Shown here one piece after another: positions 36,214-48,148 of a stretch of 64,000 nucleotides of DNA (positions within the stretch are counted from its first letter, which is position 1; the number at the start of each line of letters is the position of its first letter). Origin of the DNA: CAWJAP01 sp963834365. Lineage in GTDB: Bacteria; Acidobacteriota; Vicinamibacteria; Vicinamibacterales; Vicinamibacteraceae. The stretch covers positions 221,470 to 285,469 of the forward strand of contig CAWIBS010000040.1 in assembly GCA_963834365.1 (NCBI GenBank), in the 5' to 3' direction. The notes under the pieces are model-generated. The model had not been told where the DNA came from. It worked only from the letters and a program-made list of their open reading frames with translations, and ran no database searches. The position numbers were made by a program, and so were the translations under genes.

Positions 36214-39200
36214 ATGAATCCACGCCGTCATGTCCGCCTTCTGTTGGCGATCGGCCTGATCGGGGGTCTGCTCACGGCTACGATCGAGACCGTCATCGGG
36301 GCCATGTCCGCCCGTTCGATCGAGGGCCAGGAAGGCTGGTCCGGCGGAACGATCCCTGTCTCCGCGAGCATCGACCAGACCGTCGACCAATCCGGTGTCA
36401 ACCAACGCACCGGGACGGGAGCCTGGCGGATTTCGAACAACACCTCATTGGGCAACTACAACGGGAACTTCGCCGGGTGGCCGTTCGGCCCGGGCCTCCC
36501 GGTGTCCGCTGGCCAGCCGTCATCCGGGGCCGTCGCCGATCAGTTCACCGCGACGCTGTGGTTCCGCTCCGCGAGTGCGGCAGCCGATGGCTCCAACATC
36601 GAGATCGATCTCGGGACCGTCCCCGGCGATGACCGCAACACCTTCCTGGCGCTGACGAACCGGGCCGACGCTGACGGCGGTCTGCAGCTTCGGGTCAGTG
36701 AGCCCGACGGAGCGACCGGCAACTTCCGTCCCACCGCCAGTCATCGCCACGGGAATCTCACGCGGCGTCTTCCACCGCCTCGACATCGTTGCCAAGTTCC
36801 TCGACGGGGAGGCGAACGACACCGTCGAATACGCACTGGATGGAGTGCCACTCGCCAATCCCCTCGGCGGCACCACGTTCGGCACCTTCGAGGGCTGGCG
36901 CAACGGGCTTCAGTTCACGTACGCCCTGAGCAACCGCCTGTACTTCCGCTCGGGCGCACCCCCGAGTGCCTATGGCGCATTCGTCGACACGGCCGCCCAG
37001 GGCTTCTACTTCGACGACCTGTTCTACGCCGTCGCGGACCAGTCGGCACCGGCCATCCGGCTGGCCGCCTACGCGACGGGGTTCGAGCCGGGCTTCTCCG
37101 CCGGTTCGATCCAGGGCCAGGAAAGCATGGTCCGGCGGAACGATCCCGATCGTCGCGACCGTCGACCAGGCCGTCGACCTGGCCGGTCTCAACCAACGCA
37201 CCGGGACGGGAGCCTGGCGGATCTCGAACAACACCTCGTTGGGCAACCACAACGGGGCCTTCTCCGGGTGGGTGTTCGGCCCGGGCCTCCCGGTGTCCGC
37301 TGGCCAGCCGTCATCCGGGGCCGGCGCCAATCAGTTCACCGCGACGCTGTGGTTCCGCTCCGCGAGTGCGTCAGCCGATGGCTCCAACATCGAGATCGAT
37401 CTCGGGACCGTCCCCGGCGATGACCGCAACACCTTCCTGGCGGTGACGAACCGGGCCGACGCTGACGGCGGTCTGCAGCTTCGGGCAGTGAGCCCGACGG
37501 AGCGACCGGCAACTTCCGTCCCACCGCCAGTCATCGCCACGGGAATCTCACGCGGCGTCTTTCACCGCCTCGACATCGTTGCCAAGTTCTTCGACGGGGA
37601 TGGCGAACGACACCGTCGAATACGCACTGGATGGAGTCCCACTCGCCAATCCCCTCGGCGGCACCACGTTCGGCACCTTCGAGGGCTGGCGCAACGGGCT
37701 TCAGTTCACGTACGCCCTGAGCAACCGCCTGTATCTTCCGCTCGGGCGCACCCCCGAGTGCCTATGGCGCATTCGTCGACACGGCCGCCCAGGGCTTCTA
37801 CTTCGACGACCTGTTCTACGCCGTCGCGAACCAGTCGGCACCGGCCAACTCGCTGGCCGCCTACGCGACGGGGTTCGAGCCGCCGGCCATTCCTTCGCCG
37901 GACCTGACTCTCACCAAGAGTCACGTGGGTAATTTCACGCAGGGACAGATCGGAGCGCAGTTCACCATCACGGTGACGAACAGCGGCACGCCCTCGACCA
38001 TTGGGGTCGTCACCCTGACCGACACTGTCCCGACGGGCCTGACTCCGGCGGCGGCCAGTGGTGCTGGCTGGACCTGCGGTATCACCGGGGCAGCGGTCAC
38101 TTGCACTCGAAGCGACGCTCTAGCCCCGGGAGCGAGTTACCCGCTTGTCACGATCACCGTCAATGTGGCAACCAACGCGCCCGCGTCGGTGGCCAACACG
38201 GCGACCATTTCCGGCGGCGGCGATGTCAATACGGCGAACAACGCGGCAACCGATGTGGCGACAATCCTGCCGGGGCCGGACCTGACTCTCTCCAAGAGTC
38301 ACGTGGGTGATTTCGAACAGGGGCAGATGGGAGCCGCGTACACCATCAGTGCGACCAACGCCGGCGGGTCGCCGACCAGTGGCGCCGTCAGCCTGATCGA
38401 CACTGTCCCGGCGGGCCTCACTCCTGCGACGGCCAGTGGTGCTGGTTGGACCTGCACCGTCAGCGGCGCAACGGTCACTTGCAGTCGCAGCGACGCTCTG
38501 GCGGCGGCAGCGATTTACCCGGCTATCACGCTCACCGTGAATGTCGCAGCCAGCGCTCCTGCGTCAGTGACCAACACGGCGACCATTTCCGGCGGCGGCG
38601 ACGTCAATGTCACGAACAACACGGCAACGGATGTGGCGACAATCCTGCCGGGGCCGGACCGATCTCCATCACCAAGAACCACGGCCGGTCGACCTACGGC
38701 CAGGGGCACCGCAATCGGCTACACGATCACGTGCGACCAACGCCGGCGCGGTCGACCGCGACCAGGGCTGCACGATCAGCCTGATCGACACGGTGCCGGC
38801 GCGACCTCACCGGCGTGACGGCCAGTGTGCTGTCGACCGGCACCGGCAGTTGCGGCACAACGGTCAATCGGCAATAACATCAGCTTCACGCTCTGGCGAG
38901 CCGGCCCCGGGCTACCCGGCAACACGCTCACGCTGACGGTCGCGGCCGGCGGCTCCTGCGACAGCGACCGGCGCCCGCACCAATACCGCGGCGGTGACGT
39001 CAATCGTCACCGATACAACCCGAGCAACAACAGCGCGTCGGACACCGACACGCCGGTGACATCGTTTACGGCGTATCTGGCGGAAGGCGCGACGAACGCG
39101 TTCTTCGACGTGCGGATCGCGCTCGTCAATCCGAGCGCGACCGAGACGGCGAACGTGACGATGCGGTTCCTGAAATCGACCGGGGAGATCATCCCCCACA

Positions 39201-40373
39201 CGCTGACGCTCTTGCCGATGGGCCGCGCGACGCTCAACCCGAAGACCATCGCTGGCCTGGAGGACGCGAACTTCTCGACGGTGATCGAGTCGAACGTCCG
39301 CGTCGTCGTCGATCGGACGATGAGCTGGGATGCGAGCGGGTACGGGTCGCACGCCGAGACGAGCTCGAACGCGCCGGCGACGACGTGGTACTTCGCCGAG
39401 GGCGCGACGCACGGCCAGTTCAGCCTGTTCTATCTGCTGCAGAACGCGACGACGTCGGAGGCGACCGTGGAGGTGACGTATCTGCTGCCGGCGCCGGCGG
39501 CGCCGATCGTGCAGACGCTCGCGGTGCCCCCGGAAAGCCGCGTGACCATCCAGGTCGATGAGCTGCCGGGCCTCGAGGCGACCGACGTGTCGGCGATCAT
39601 CCGCGTCACCAACGGCGTGCCGATCTCGACCGAGCGGGCGATGTACGTGTCGACGCCGGAGCAGCCATTCGCGGCCGGCACCGACGTGGCCGGCATCGCG
39701 GCGCCGTCAACCACATGGTTCTTCGCCGAGGGCGCGACGGGACCGTTCTTCGACTTCTTCCTGCTGCTCGCCAACCCGAACCCGGCCGATGCCCAGGTGA
39801 GCGTGACGTATCTGACGAGTGATGCCGGCAGCGTGACCAAACCGTACACGGTGGCGGCCAACAGCCGGCAGACGATCTCGGTGCAGCAGGAAGATCCGCT
39901 GCTCGACAACGCGGCGATTGCCGCCACGGTGACCTCGACCAACAACGTGCCGATCCTGGCGGAGCGCGCGATCTTCTGGCCGCAGTTCCCGTGGTACGAG
40001 GGGCACGCGTCGGCGGGCGTGACTGCGACGGGTACCGAATGGGCGCTGGCCGACGGTGAGGCCGGCGGGCCGTCGGAGACGCAGACCTACATCCTGATCG
40101 CCAACACCGGCAGCGCCGAAGCGACGGTGCGGGTGACGCTGTTGCTCGAGGCGGGCGGCACGCTGGAGGCGATTTCACGATCGGGCCGAACAGCCGCTCC
40201 AACGTCAACGCGGGCGAGGTGTTCCCGCAGGCGATGGATCAGCGCTTCGGCGCGGTGGTCGAGAGCATTGGCGCGACGCCACAGCCGATCGTGGTCGAGC
40301 GCTCGATGTACACAACGCCGGCGGCGTGATCTGGGCCGCGGGCACCAACGCGCTGGCGACGAGGCTGCCATAG
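36214..40373 (+). CDS. Giant exported multidomain protein 1 (duplicated LamG-like units, DUF11-type repeats, four-repeat C-terminal module), many frameshifts
   Basis: About 1,385 codons if repaired. The N-terminal signal is LLLAIGLIGGLLTATIETVI. Two near-identical 260-residue beta-sandwich units follow (GAWRISNNTSLGN, ATLWFRSAS, DGSNIEIDLGTVPGDDRNTF, TVEYALDGVPLANP, TAAQGFYFDDLFYAV). Two complete DUF11-type repeats start at 37899 and 38276 (DLTLTKSHVGNFTQGQIG, DLTLSKSHVGDFEQGQMG) and a broken third runs to about 39050. The last 430 residues hold four 108-residue repeats marked by YLAEGAT, WYFAEGAT, WFFAEGAT and WALADGEAGG, with WYEGHASAG between. Frame changes occur near 36740, 37130, 37485, 37600, 37735, 38655, 38720, 38810 and 40165. 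Presumed surface or secreted adhesin-like protein; no C-terminal anchor. Confidence 0.7.
36314..37890 (+). repeat. 790-bp direct duplication inside giant protein 1
   Basis: Copy 1 (36314-37103) and copy 2 (37104-about 37890) are nearly identical and begin TTCGAT(C)GAGGGCCAGGAA / TTCGATCCAGGGCCAGGAA. Copy 2 differs by single-base indels at about 37130, 37487, 37602 and 37735, each breaking the frame. The duplication encodes the tandem LamG-like units. Confidence 0.85.
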
Positions 40374-40377
40374 AGTA

Positions 40378-40433
40378 GGGCTACGGGCCACGGGGACTAC
40401 GGGCTGCGAAGACCTCTCGCGGGCCCGTAGCCC
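40378..40433 (+). terminator. Hairpin terminator-like structure after giant protein 1
   Basis: A perfect 12-bp inverted repeat, GGGCTACGGGCC (40378-40389) and GGCCCGTAGCCC (40422-40433), begins four bases after the stop codon. The 32-base loop contains another ACTACGGGCTGCG, related to the arms. There is no T run, so termination may need a factor; it could also be an extragenic palindrome. Confidence 0.5.
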
Positions 40434-41240
40434 GCTGTCGGTAGAACGGTCGTCACCGCCCAGTTGGCGGCCATCGCGCAAGTGAGAAACCCGGGGGAAC
40501 AAGAAGTCGAGGAGCGTGTGTGTCGGACATTGAAGAATGGTTGCTCGCGCAATCTCGTTGGCGGCTGGAATCCACTGAACGCTGGCGTTGCCTTCCCAGA
40601 AAGCGAGGGTCTGAACTGTGCGCTCGAGCCGGTTCGTAGGACTCGAGCGCCTTCACCGCCCGATGCCCATGCACTCTCGCTGAGCGCGCGGTGAACGGCA
40701 AAGCTGGTATCGAGCGCACATGGTCGGCGGAAAACGTCCGACCACGCGATGTGCGCGGCCCGACGACCATCAGCCATTGCGCGATGGTGCGGTACCCGAG
40801 CGGTCGTGCCGTTCGGGTGCCGGTGCTCGCGCAGCCGACGTTCGACGTCGTGTGGCACTCCTCGAGCGAGATCGTGTATAAACCCTCTGGCGCGACATCA
40901 CTTCCCGAGTGCAAGCCAGGACGTGCCCTGCCCTGCGACGACGATTGGCGGGACCGGGCCCCGAGGCGGAGAACGCGGGTGCCTCATGCCCATTTCAACG
41001 GGTGGATGTCGATCGTTCCCAGCGCGCCGTCTGCACATAGCCTCGGAGCTCTCCCCTGGGGGCCTCGGGGCAGATTTGCCCGCGCAGTCGTGTACCGCTC
41101 CCGGCGCACCATTGAATCCGAACGATAGGACGTCCATCTTGGAGCCTGTCGCGCTGCGCCGCAGGTTTCGTCTCCTCCCGCAGCTCGCCCAGCCCGGTCC
41201 CTCGGCCAACGACACCACGGAGATCCCAAAGGGCGCGACC
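40434..41240. other. Long gap before giant protein 2
   Basis: About 800 bases without a gene I can support; all open frames are low-complexity shadows. TGGCACTCCTCGAGC at 40853-40867 has the -24 element and GG-N10-GC spacing of a sigma-54 promoter, but its -12 box (GAGC for TTGC) is poor. It shares TGGCACTCCT with the promoter of giant protein 1, so a decayed or weaker relative is possible. Confidence 0.35.
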
Positions 41241-44200
41241 ATGAACAGCAAGCCGGCGATGAAGCGCGTGTGGCTGGTGGCGAAGTTCCTCCTCGCTGGT
41301 CTCGTCGGTGTGCTCGGCAGCGCCACGGGCGCCCAGGCGCAAGCCGACAGCTGCGCCACCGTTGGCGGCACACTCGTCGACGGCGTGTGTGTCGTGTCCG
41401 CCTCGGCCCCGACGGTCAGCGGTTCCCTCAATTTCAACGAGACCCTTCTCATCGACACGAACGGGCGAATCAACGTCGCTCCGGCCGGAGTCACCATCAC
41501 GATCGCGGGTGACTTCCGGATGGCGGCGAGCAGCCTCCTTACGGGTGGCGAGAACATCACGTGTAGTGGTGGCAGTATCAACGGGGCGCGCATCACCATC
41601 ACGGCCAGCGGCAGCGTGCACACCAGCGTGGGCTCGATCATCCGCTCCAACGGGTGCTCGGGTGGCGCGATCTCGATCACGACGACTGGTGCCGGCGAGA
41701 TCACAATCGGCGGTCTCGTCGAGTCGGTGGGCGCGCGCACGGGTACAGGCGCCGTCCAGGGGCTGGGGGGCGGGGCCATCAACGTCAAGGCGGGCTGCGT
41801 GCTGACAGTCGAAAGTTCCGCGCGGATCACCAGCCGCGGCAAGGACCCAGGCGCCAACCTCGTGCACCTGGAAGGCTGCGAGGTGATCGTCCGCGGCGTG
41901 GTGGAGTCCACGGGCAACGGCCACGCTCCCCCGAACAGTCCCGTCAACTCGTGCGTGCTTCCGGGCAAGTCACCAGACTCGACGGCGTGCGTCCAGATAT
42001 GGGCCGGGCGCACGGTTCTCATCGACAGCACGGGCGCCAACCAGGGCGAGCTCAACGCGGATATCGGCTTCGCGGGTGGATCGAATGGACGGAGCTGGAT
42101 CGAAATCATCGCCGGCGGCGCGGTCACCATCACGGATGGGCCTGGTAACGATTACGAAGTCCAGATCCCGGGGGGACCGACAGTTCCGAGCACGTTTGCC
42201 GTTCACGCCAACATGATAGGAATGACGAACGGCAACGGCGGGCTCATCACCATCCTGTCGGCGATGGCCAACGTCGTGGCGAATGGAGACGTCGCCGAGG
42301 CCACCGCCGCGAACAGCGCCGGCGGCAACGGCGGCCAGATCCACATCGAGGCAGCCCAGGCCCTGACCCTGGACGGTGCGCGCCTCTTCGCGCAAGGCGA
42401 CATCGTCGGCCAGGGCGGGTTTGGGGACGGTGGCCGGATCGGCAGCGCGAGCGCACCCATCCGTGCCTTCGCCGGCCCACTGAGCTGGGCGACCGGAACC
42501 GGCGACGCCCAACCGACCGGCGCACCGTTGAACGGCGGCGCGACTGGCGCCATCAACCTGCAGGGGTGCGGAACCGTCACCGCGACCGCATCCTTCCCCG
42601 TCACGCAGGGAGCGTTCAGTCCGACGATCAGCACGGCCTGTGGCACGGGGCCGGTGCTGCCCGAGCTACGTCGTGCTTCCGTCGAACTGCAGCGAGACAT
42701 GCGACGCCCGGCCCCCGGGGTCGATCGCGGGCGCCAAGTGGCATGATGAGAACGGCAACGGCGCCCGGGAGGACCTCGAGCCGCCGGTCGCTGCGCGACG
42801 CATCCACCTCTTCGCGGCAGGTTCCCAGACCGAACTCGCGCACACGTTCACGCACGTCGACGGCACGTACTCGTTCCCCAACCTCGCGGACGGCACCTAC
42901 GAAATCTGCGAGTCGCAGGAACCAAACTGGACACAGACCTTCCCGACCGCAGCCGGTTTCGACTGCCAGGCCCGCACCGGCGGGTTCGGCTACAGCATCA
43001 CGATCGTCGGCGGCCAGATCGTCAGCGGCGTCGACTTCGGCAACCAGTTCACGGTGCCGGCGGCCGGCGTCAAGCAGGGCGTGAAGTGGAACGACCTGAA
43101 CGCCAACAACATTCGTGACGCAGGCGAGCCCGGCATCGCCGGCACGCAGATCCATCTGTTCGAGACGTTCGACCCCGCCTTCCACCTGCAGGTGGAAACC
43201 GACGCGACCGGGAACTACAGTTTCACCGGGCTCGCGCCAGGCAACTACACGGTGTGCGAGACCGTGCCAGCCGGTTTCATCCAGACCAGCCCCGATTTCC
43301 TCACGCGGGCCTCTCCCCTTGGCGAGCAGATCGTCGACTGTTCCGACTTCCCGGGCGTCAGCGGTGTAGGCTACCGGTTCCTCATCTCGGAGGGCACGGA
43401 GACCCTCTCGGAAAACGATTTCGGGAACCACCAAATCCCGCCCACGGGCGAGATCGCCGGTGTGAAGTTCGACGACGTCAACGGCAATGGTGTGCGGGAT
43501 CCAGGCGAGCCCGGATTGCCAGGATGGCAGATCAACGTCTATCTGCCCGGCTCCACGACAGCGCTCGCTACCGTCACGACCGACGTCGACGGCACGTACG
43601 TCTTCGAGAATCTGCCCGCCGGCACCTACGACGTCTGCGAGACCATGATGCCTGGATGGGCGCAGACATTCCCGCGTTCGGCCAGAACGTTCACCGGGCT
43701 CGACTGCGCGGGACGCACAGGCGGGGCGGGCTACAGCGTGACGCTTGCCGCCGGACAGCTCGAATTCGGTGTGGACTTCGGCAATCACCTTCCGGCCGCC
43801 GACATCCAGGTCCGGAAAGAGGTCGACAATCCGACGCCGAACGTCGGGGACACCGTCACCTTCACGGTCACCGTGACCAATAACGGGCCCGACCCGGCCA
43901 CCGGCGTGGAGATCACCGATCAGATTCCTCTCGGCTTGCAGGTCACCGGATTCACCCCCTCGGCCGGGACCTTCGACCCGGCGAGCGGACGCTGGCGCAT
44001 CGGCGCGATGCCGGTCGGATTCAGCGCGACGCTGCAGATCACCGCGCGCGTGGTCGCGGCCGGCACGCTGACCAACGTGGCCGTCAAGACCGGCGGCGAT
44101 CAGATCGATCCGATCGTCCCCAACAACACCGATGGCGCCACCGTCTCACCGTCGCCGGTCGCCGACATCGTCGTCCGGAAAATCGTGCCCGTCCGTGGCG

Positions 44201-47072
44201 TTCGCGCGGCCGAGGGGGTGTTTTTCACGATCGTCGTCCGCAATGCGGGGCCCTCGCCTGCCACCGGTGTGGTCGTGGTCGATCGCCTGCCGGCCGGCTT
44301 GACCTTCGTCGCGGCGACCCCCAGTGTGGGCACCTACGACCCGGCGAGCGGCGCGTGGACGATCGGCGACCTCGCAGTCGATGCCGTGGCAACGATGCGA
44401 TTGCAGGCGCTCCTCGAAGTACCGGGCCCGGTGACGAACATCGCCACCAAGACCGAGGTGAACGAGTTCGATCCCGTAACGCGCCAATGACTCGGACGGC
44501 GTCACGGTGAACGGGCAGAACGCCGACCTTCAGGTGGTCAAGACCGTCGACAAGTCGCTCGTCTCGATCGGCGAGCTCGTCACCTTCACGGTCGTGGTCA
44601 CCAACAACGGTCTCGCCGAGGCCACGGGCGTCCGGGTGCTCGAGACGCTCCCTCCGGGCCTGGTGTTCGTCTCGTCGGCGGTGGCGTCTCAGGGCACCTA
44701 CGTCCCGGAAACCGGGTTCTGGGACGTCGGCACACTGCCGGCAACGGGCCTCAGGTTCTCATGCCACGTTGCAGGTCGTGGCGAGGGCGACGCAAACGGG
44801 CGTCGCCAACCAACACGGCGACGATCTTTGCCAGCGACCAGCCGGATCCGAACCCGTCGAACAACAACTCCACGGCCGAAGCGGCGGTTGTCGGGGCCGA
44901 CCTCACGGCCGTCGTCGACGAGGTCATCGGCAACCCGGCCGACATTGGCTCGATGGTCGATTTCTTCATCGGCGGCAGGAACGTGTCCGAGACGCCGCTC
45001 GGCGGCGCGGATCACGATCGCGCTGACGATTCCCGACGAGCTGGAGTTCATGGACATGCCGCAGAGCGGGTGGGACTGCGTCTTCGTCGCGAGCACGGGC
45101 TTCTGCACGGCGCGATCGCCATCTCCTGCCGAACCAGACCGCCGTGGCCGGCTACTGGACGACCGTGCTCCGCTCGATGGTGCCGGGAACGGTGCTGTTC
45201 GGATCGGTGTTTTCGACTGACGACGAGAGCGTGCTCAACAACGTGGTCACGCTGCCGCTGACCTCGATGCCGGGGACGCCGACCGACCTCTCGGTGAGCC
45301 AGACCGTGGCCCCGGCCGGGGTCGGAAGGGCGACTTTCCAGGTGACCGTCACCAACAACGGCCCGAACGAGGCCCTGGATGTGACGCTCACGGACGTGAT
45401 TCCCGACAACGCGACGCTGGAATCGGTCACTCCGCAGAGCGGAGCGTGCACTGGCACTCGATATGTCGTGTGCCAGCTCCAGTCGTTGTCGGCGGGGCGC
45501 TCGGTTCAGATCACCTTCGTCCTGCAGGCCGTTCCCCCGACGGCGATCGCGCATCGGGTGGCGGTGGGGGGCCGGTTCGCCGATCCCAATCTCACCAACA
45601 ACATGTCGAGCGTGCCCCTGGTGCTCGGCGCCTCGCCGACGCGGGACACCGACGGCGACGGGCTGCCCGACGTGTGGGAGAGCGCGATGGGTCTCGGGGT
45701 GACCACCCCCGACGCCGCCGGCGATCCCGATGGCGACGGACTGTCCAACCTGGAGGAGTTCCTGGCCGGCTCGCACCCGCGGGGATTCCATCGACGCTTC
45801 TTTGCCGAGGGCGTGACCGGCACGTTCTTCGAGACCCACATTGCGGCGATGGACCTCGCGAACGCGGGCGCGACCGCCGTGGTCTCGTTCATGCGAGAAG
45901 ATGGCACGCGCACGAGCGAGACCCGCGCGATCGGTCCGCGGGCCACGATTGGGATCGATCCGGCCCAGGTCCTGGGGACGGCGCCCCAGAGCTTTGCCAC
46001 CCTCGTCGAGTCGGATCAACCGATCGCCGCCGACCGCCTGGTGATGTGGGGCCAGCAGGCGAGCGGCCACGCCGAGCGCGGGCTGCCCGGCCCGTCGGCC
46101 GTCTGGTATTTCGCGGAAGGGGCCACCGGCGCGTTCGACCTCTTCTACCTCCTGCAGAACTCGGAGCCGGTGGCGGCCGACGTCGCCGTGACGTTCATGC
46201 TGGAGTCGTCGCCGAGCGTGACCCGCACCTACCGGCTCGAGCCGCACAGCCGCCTGACGATCTGGGCCAACGCGGTGCCGGGGCTGCCCCCCGATTCGCA
46301 AGGCGCCGCGATTCGAGCCTCGCATCCGATCACCGCGGAACGGGCCATGTACCTCCGGCCGCATTGGTCGGGCGGGCATGGCGGCGCGGGCGCGTCGACG
46401 ATGGCGCCGGTCTGGCACTTCGCCGAGGGCGCGACGGGCAGCTTCTTCGACTGCTTCATCCTGGTCGTCAATCCGAATCCCGACCCCGCGGAGATCGAGG
46501 CGCGGTTCGCCCGGCCCGACGGGCAGGTGGTGACGCGGACGTACACGGTGCTCCCGGAGCGGCGGTTGACCATCTGGGTCGATGCGGTCGATCCGCTGCT
46601 CGCGCGGACCGAGGTGGCGACCACCCTGACCGCGACCAATGGCATCGGCTTCGTGGCGGAGCGGGCGATGTGGTGGCCGGAAGGGCGATGGTACGAAGGC
46701 CACGTCTCGCTGGCGTCCCTGGAGACGAGCCCACGCTGGGCCATCCCCGAAGCCTTCGAAGGCGGGCCGTCGTCCAGTCAGACCTACGTGCTCGTGAGCA
46801 ATGCGGCCACGGTCGCGGGACGGGCGGCCGTGACCGTGAGGTTTGCCAATGGGCGAGAGCTCGTCCGCGAAATCGAGCTGCTGCCCTCGGCCCGCGTCAC
46901 GGTTCCCATCGGCGCCATGTTCCCTCAGACGCTCGGGCAGTCCTACAGCGTCGTGGTCGAAAGCCTCGGGGCGGCTCCCGTGCCGCTCACCGTCGAGTGC
47001 GCGCGCTACTGGTCTGGGGGTGGCCGGTTCTGGTCGGCCGGCGTCAGCGCACTGGCCACGCCGATGCGATAG
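41241..47072 (+). CDS. Giant exported multidomain protein 2 (beta-helix-like, SdrD B-type and DUF11 repeats, calcium loops, four-repeat C-terminal module), frameshifted
   Basis: About 1,943 residues if repaired. Signal peptide VAKFLLAGLVGVLGSATGAQ. Residues 40-470: glycine-rich repetitive strands suggesting a beta-helix (GGAISITTTGAGEITIGG). Then three SdrD B-type domains with calcium loops (WHDENGNGAREDLEP, WNDLNANNIRDAGEPG, FDDVNGNGVRDPGEPG), about five DUF11-type repeats (43.8-45.6 kb), a thrombospondin-3-like pair (DTDGDGLPDVWE, DPDGDGLSNLEEF), and four 108-residue repeats (FFAEGVTG, WYFAEGATG, WHFAEGATG, WAIPEAFEGG) equal to the C-terminus of giant protein 1. Frame changes near 42660, 44480, 44750, 44808, 45003 and 45118. 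It ends SAGVSALATPMR without an anchor. Likely a secreted or surface adhesin. Confidence 0.75.
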
Positions 47073-47399
47073 GCGGGTGACTGCAGCCGCGCAGGGAGGC
47101 GAAGACCCGTATCTGCAGGGCCGATGATGGACGCGCTACCCGAGGTCCTCGACCCGGCTCGGCGAGCCGCGGCGCCGGCAGAGCGAGGGTCGCGTCGCAT
47201 TCACCTAGCGATTCAATTGCGAGGGCGAACCCGCGACTCCGCTGCGCCTGAAAGTCGAAACCATCCCCGTGAGCATTTCGCCGTCTACGGCCTGAAGGAG
47301 GTGCCGTTCGGCGTCAGCTGACGGTGGTTCGAAGGCTCGTGCGAGATCAGAGCTACCGGCTAGTGTCGGCGCGACACCTACTCGGGCATGCTGCCGACG
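47073..47399. other. Gap after giant protein 2
   Basis: About 330 bases with no gene I can support. Open frames here are short and arginine-rich and do not resemble the missing catalytic domain of the recombinase remnant that follows. Confidence 0.4.
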
Positions 47400-47890
47400 A
47401 GGCGCTCGGCGGCGAGGCGCTCCGGCCCGCGGAGGTCAGCGCGATCCTCGACGCGGTGCTTGCGCAGCTCCTGCCCGCCAACGTCGAGACGCGCGTCGAC
47501 GAGCTCCGCCAGCACCTCGCGCTCGAGACGAAGATGGCCAACTTGACCGCGGCCATCGAGCAGGGCGAATCGTCGCCGCCCCTCATCGCACTCCTCACCG
47601 AACGCCAGCAGGAACGCGAGCGGCTCGTCGCGGAACCGGAATCGGCCGAGACGCTGCAGCTGGATTCACGTGGACCGCGCCGACATGGAAGCCCCGGTGC
47701 AGGGCTTCATCGCCGAGTGGCGGACGCTGCTTGACCGGGTCGGTCGAAGACGGCCGGCAGCTGTTGCGCGAAGTGTTGGAAGGGCCGTTGCGCTTCACGC
47801 CGGACGGGCACCCGCTATCGCTTCAGCGGCCCCGTGGCTATCGGACGCGTGATTGCGGGGGCGGTGCGCGCCTATGTGCGTGGCGTCCCC
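47400..47890 (+). pseudogene. Serine recombinase C-terminal remnant abutting tRNA-Glu
   Basis: The pieces match the C-terminal zinc-ribbon/coiled-coil part of large serine recombinases: RPAEVSAILDAVLAQLLP, KMANLTAAIEQGESSPPLIA, LLTERQQERERLVAEPE, then in other frames APVQGFIAEWRTLL, EDGRQLLREVLEGPLRFTPD and VAIGRVIAGAVRAYVRGVPS. The catalytic N-terminal domain is absent and at least two frame changes occur, so it is dead. Its tail runs into the 3' end of tRNA-Glu, whose antisense reads as GIRTRV, a frequent false extension. Confidence 0.6.
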
Positions 47891-47956
47891 AGCGGGATTC
47901 GAACCCGCGTCGCCGCCGTGAAAGGGCGGTGTCCTAGGCCTCTAGACGATGGGGAC
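47881..47956 (-). tRNA. tRNA-Glu (anticodon TTC)
   Basis: Minus strand: acceptor GTCCCC pairs with GGGGAC, followed by discriminator G and encoded CCA (47881-47883). D-arm with GTCTAGAGGCC, anticodon loop CTTTCAC giving TTC, and T-arm GGTTCGAATCC. 76 bases with CCA, very close to the E. coli tRNA-Glu pattern. Confidence 0.95.
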
Positions 47957-48148
47957 CGGGGCGTGCGGCCGGTGCGGCTTCTCAGCGGTCTCCGCCGCGC
48001 ATGACCGGGCCCTTCAGTCTACCTCAACTCAAACGCCCGGGCCGCGCCAGACGTCCTCGACGGCTCGCGACCTCTGGTCCTGCGTGCCTGGACGTGATAC
48101 GACTTCCCCACCACGGCAATCGCCATCCGTCACGGCAGCCGAACATCG

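Noticed and set aside
40853..40867. Sigma-54 promoter for giant protein 2
   Set aside because: The -24 element and spacing fit, but the -12 box is GAGC and the distance to the ATG is about 375 bases; kept only as a weak remark.
40453..41128. Open frames of about 150 codons in the gap before giant protein 2
   Set aside because: No ribosome-binding sites, no motifs, Arg/Ser/Pro-rich composition on both strands.
41560..41900. Possible CRISPR or repeat array in giant gene 2
   Set aside because: The periodicity is at the protein level (Gly/Thr/Ile strands); there are no identical DNA repeats with unique spacers. No CRISPR array was seen anywhere.
47885..47960. Recombinase C-terminus continuing as GIRTRVAAVKG
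   Set aside because: This peptide is the antisense translation of tRNA-Glu, a well-known false extension.
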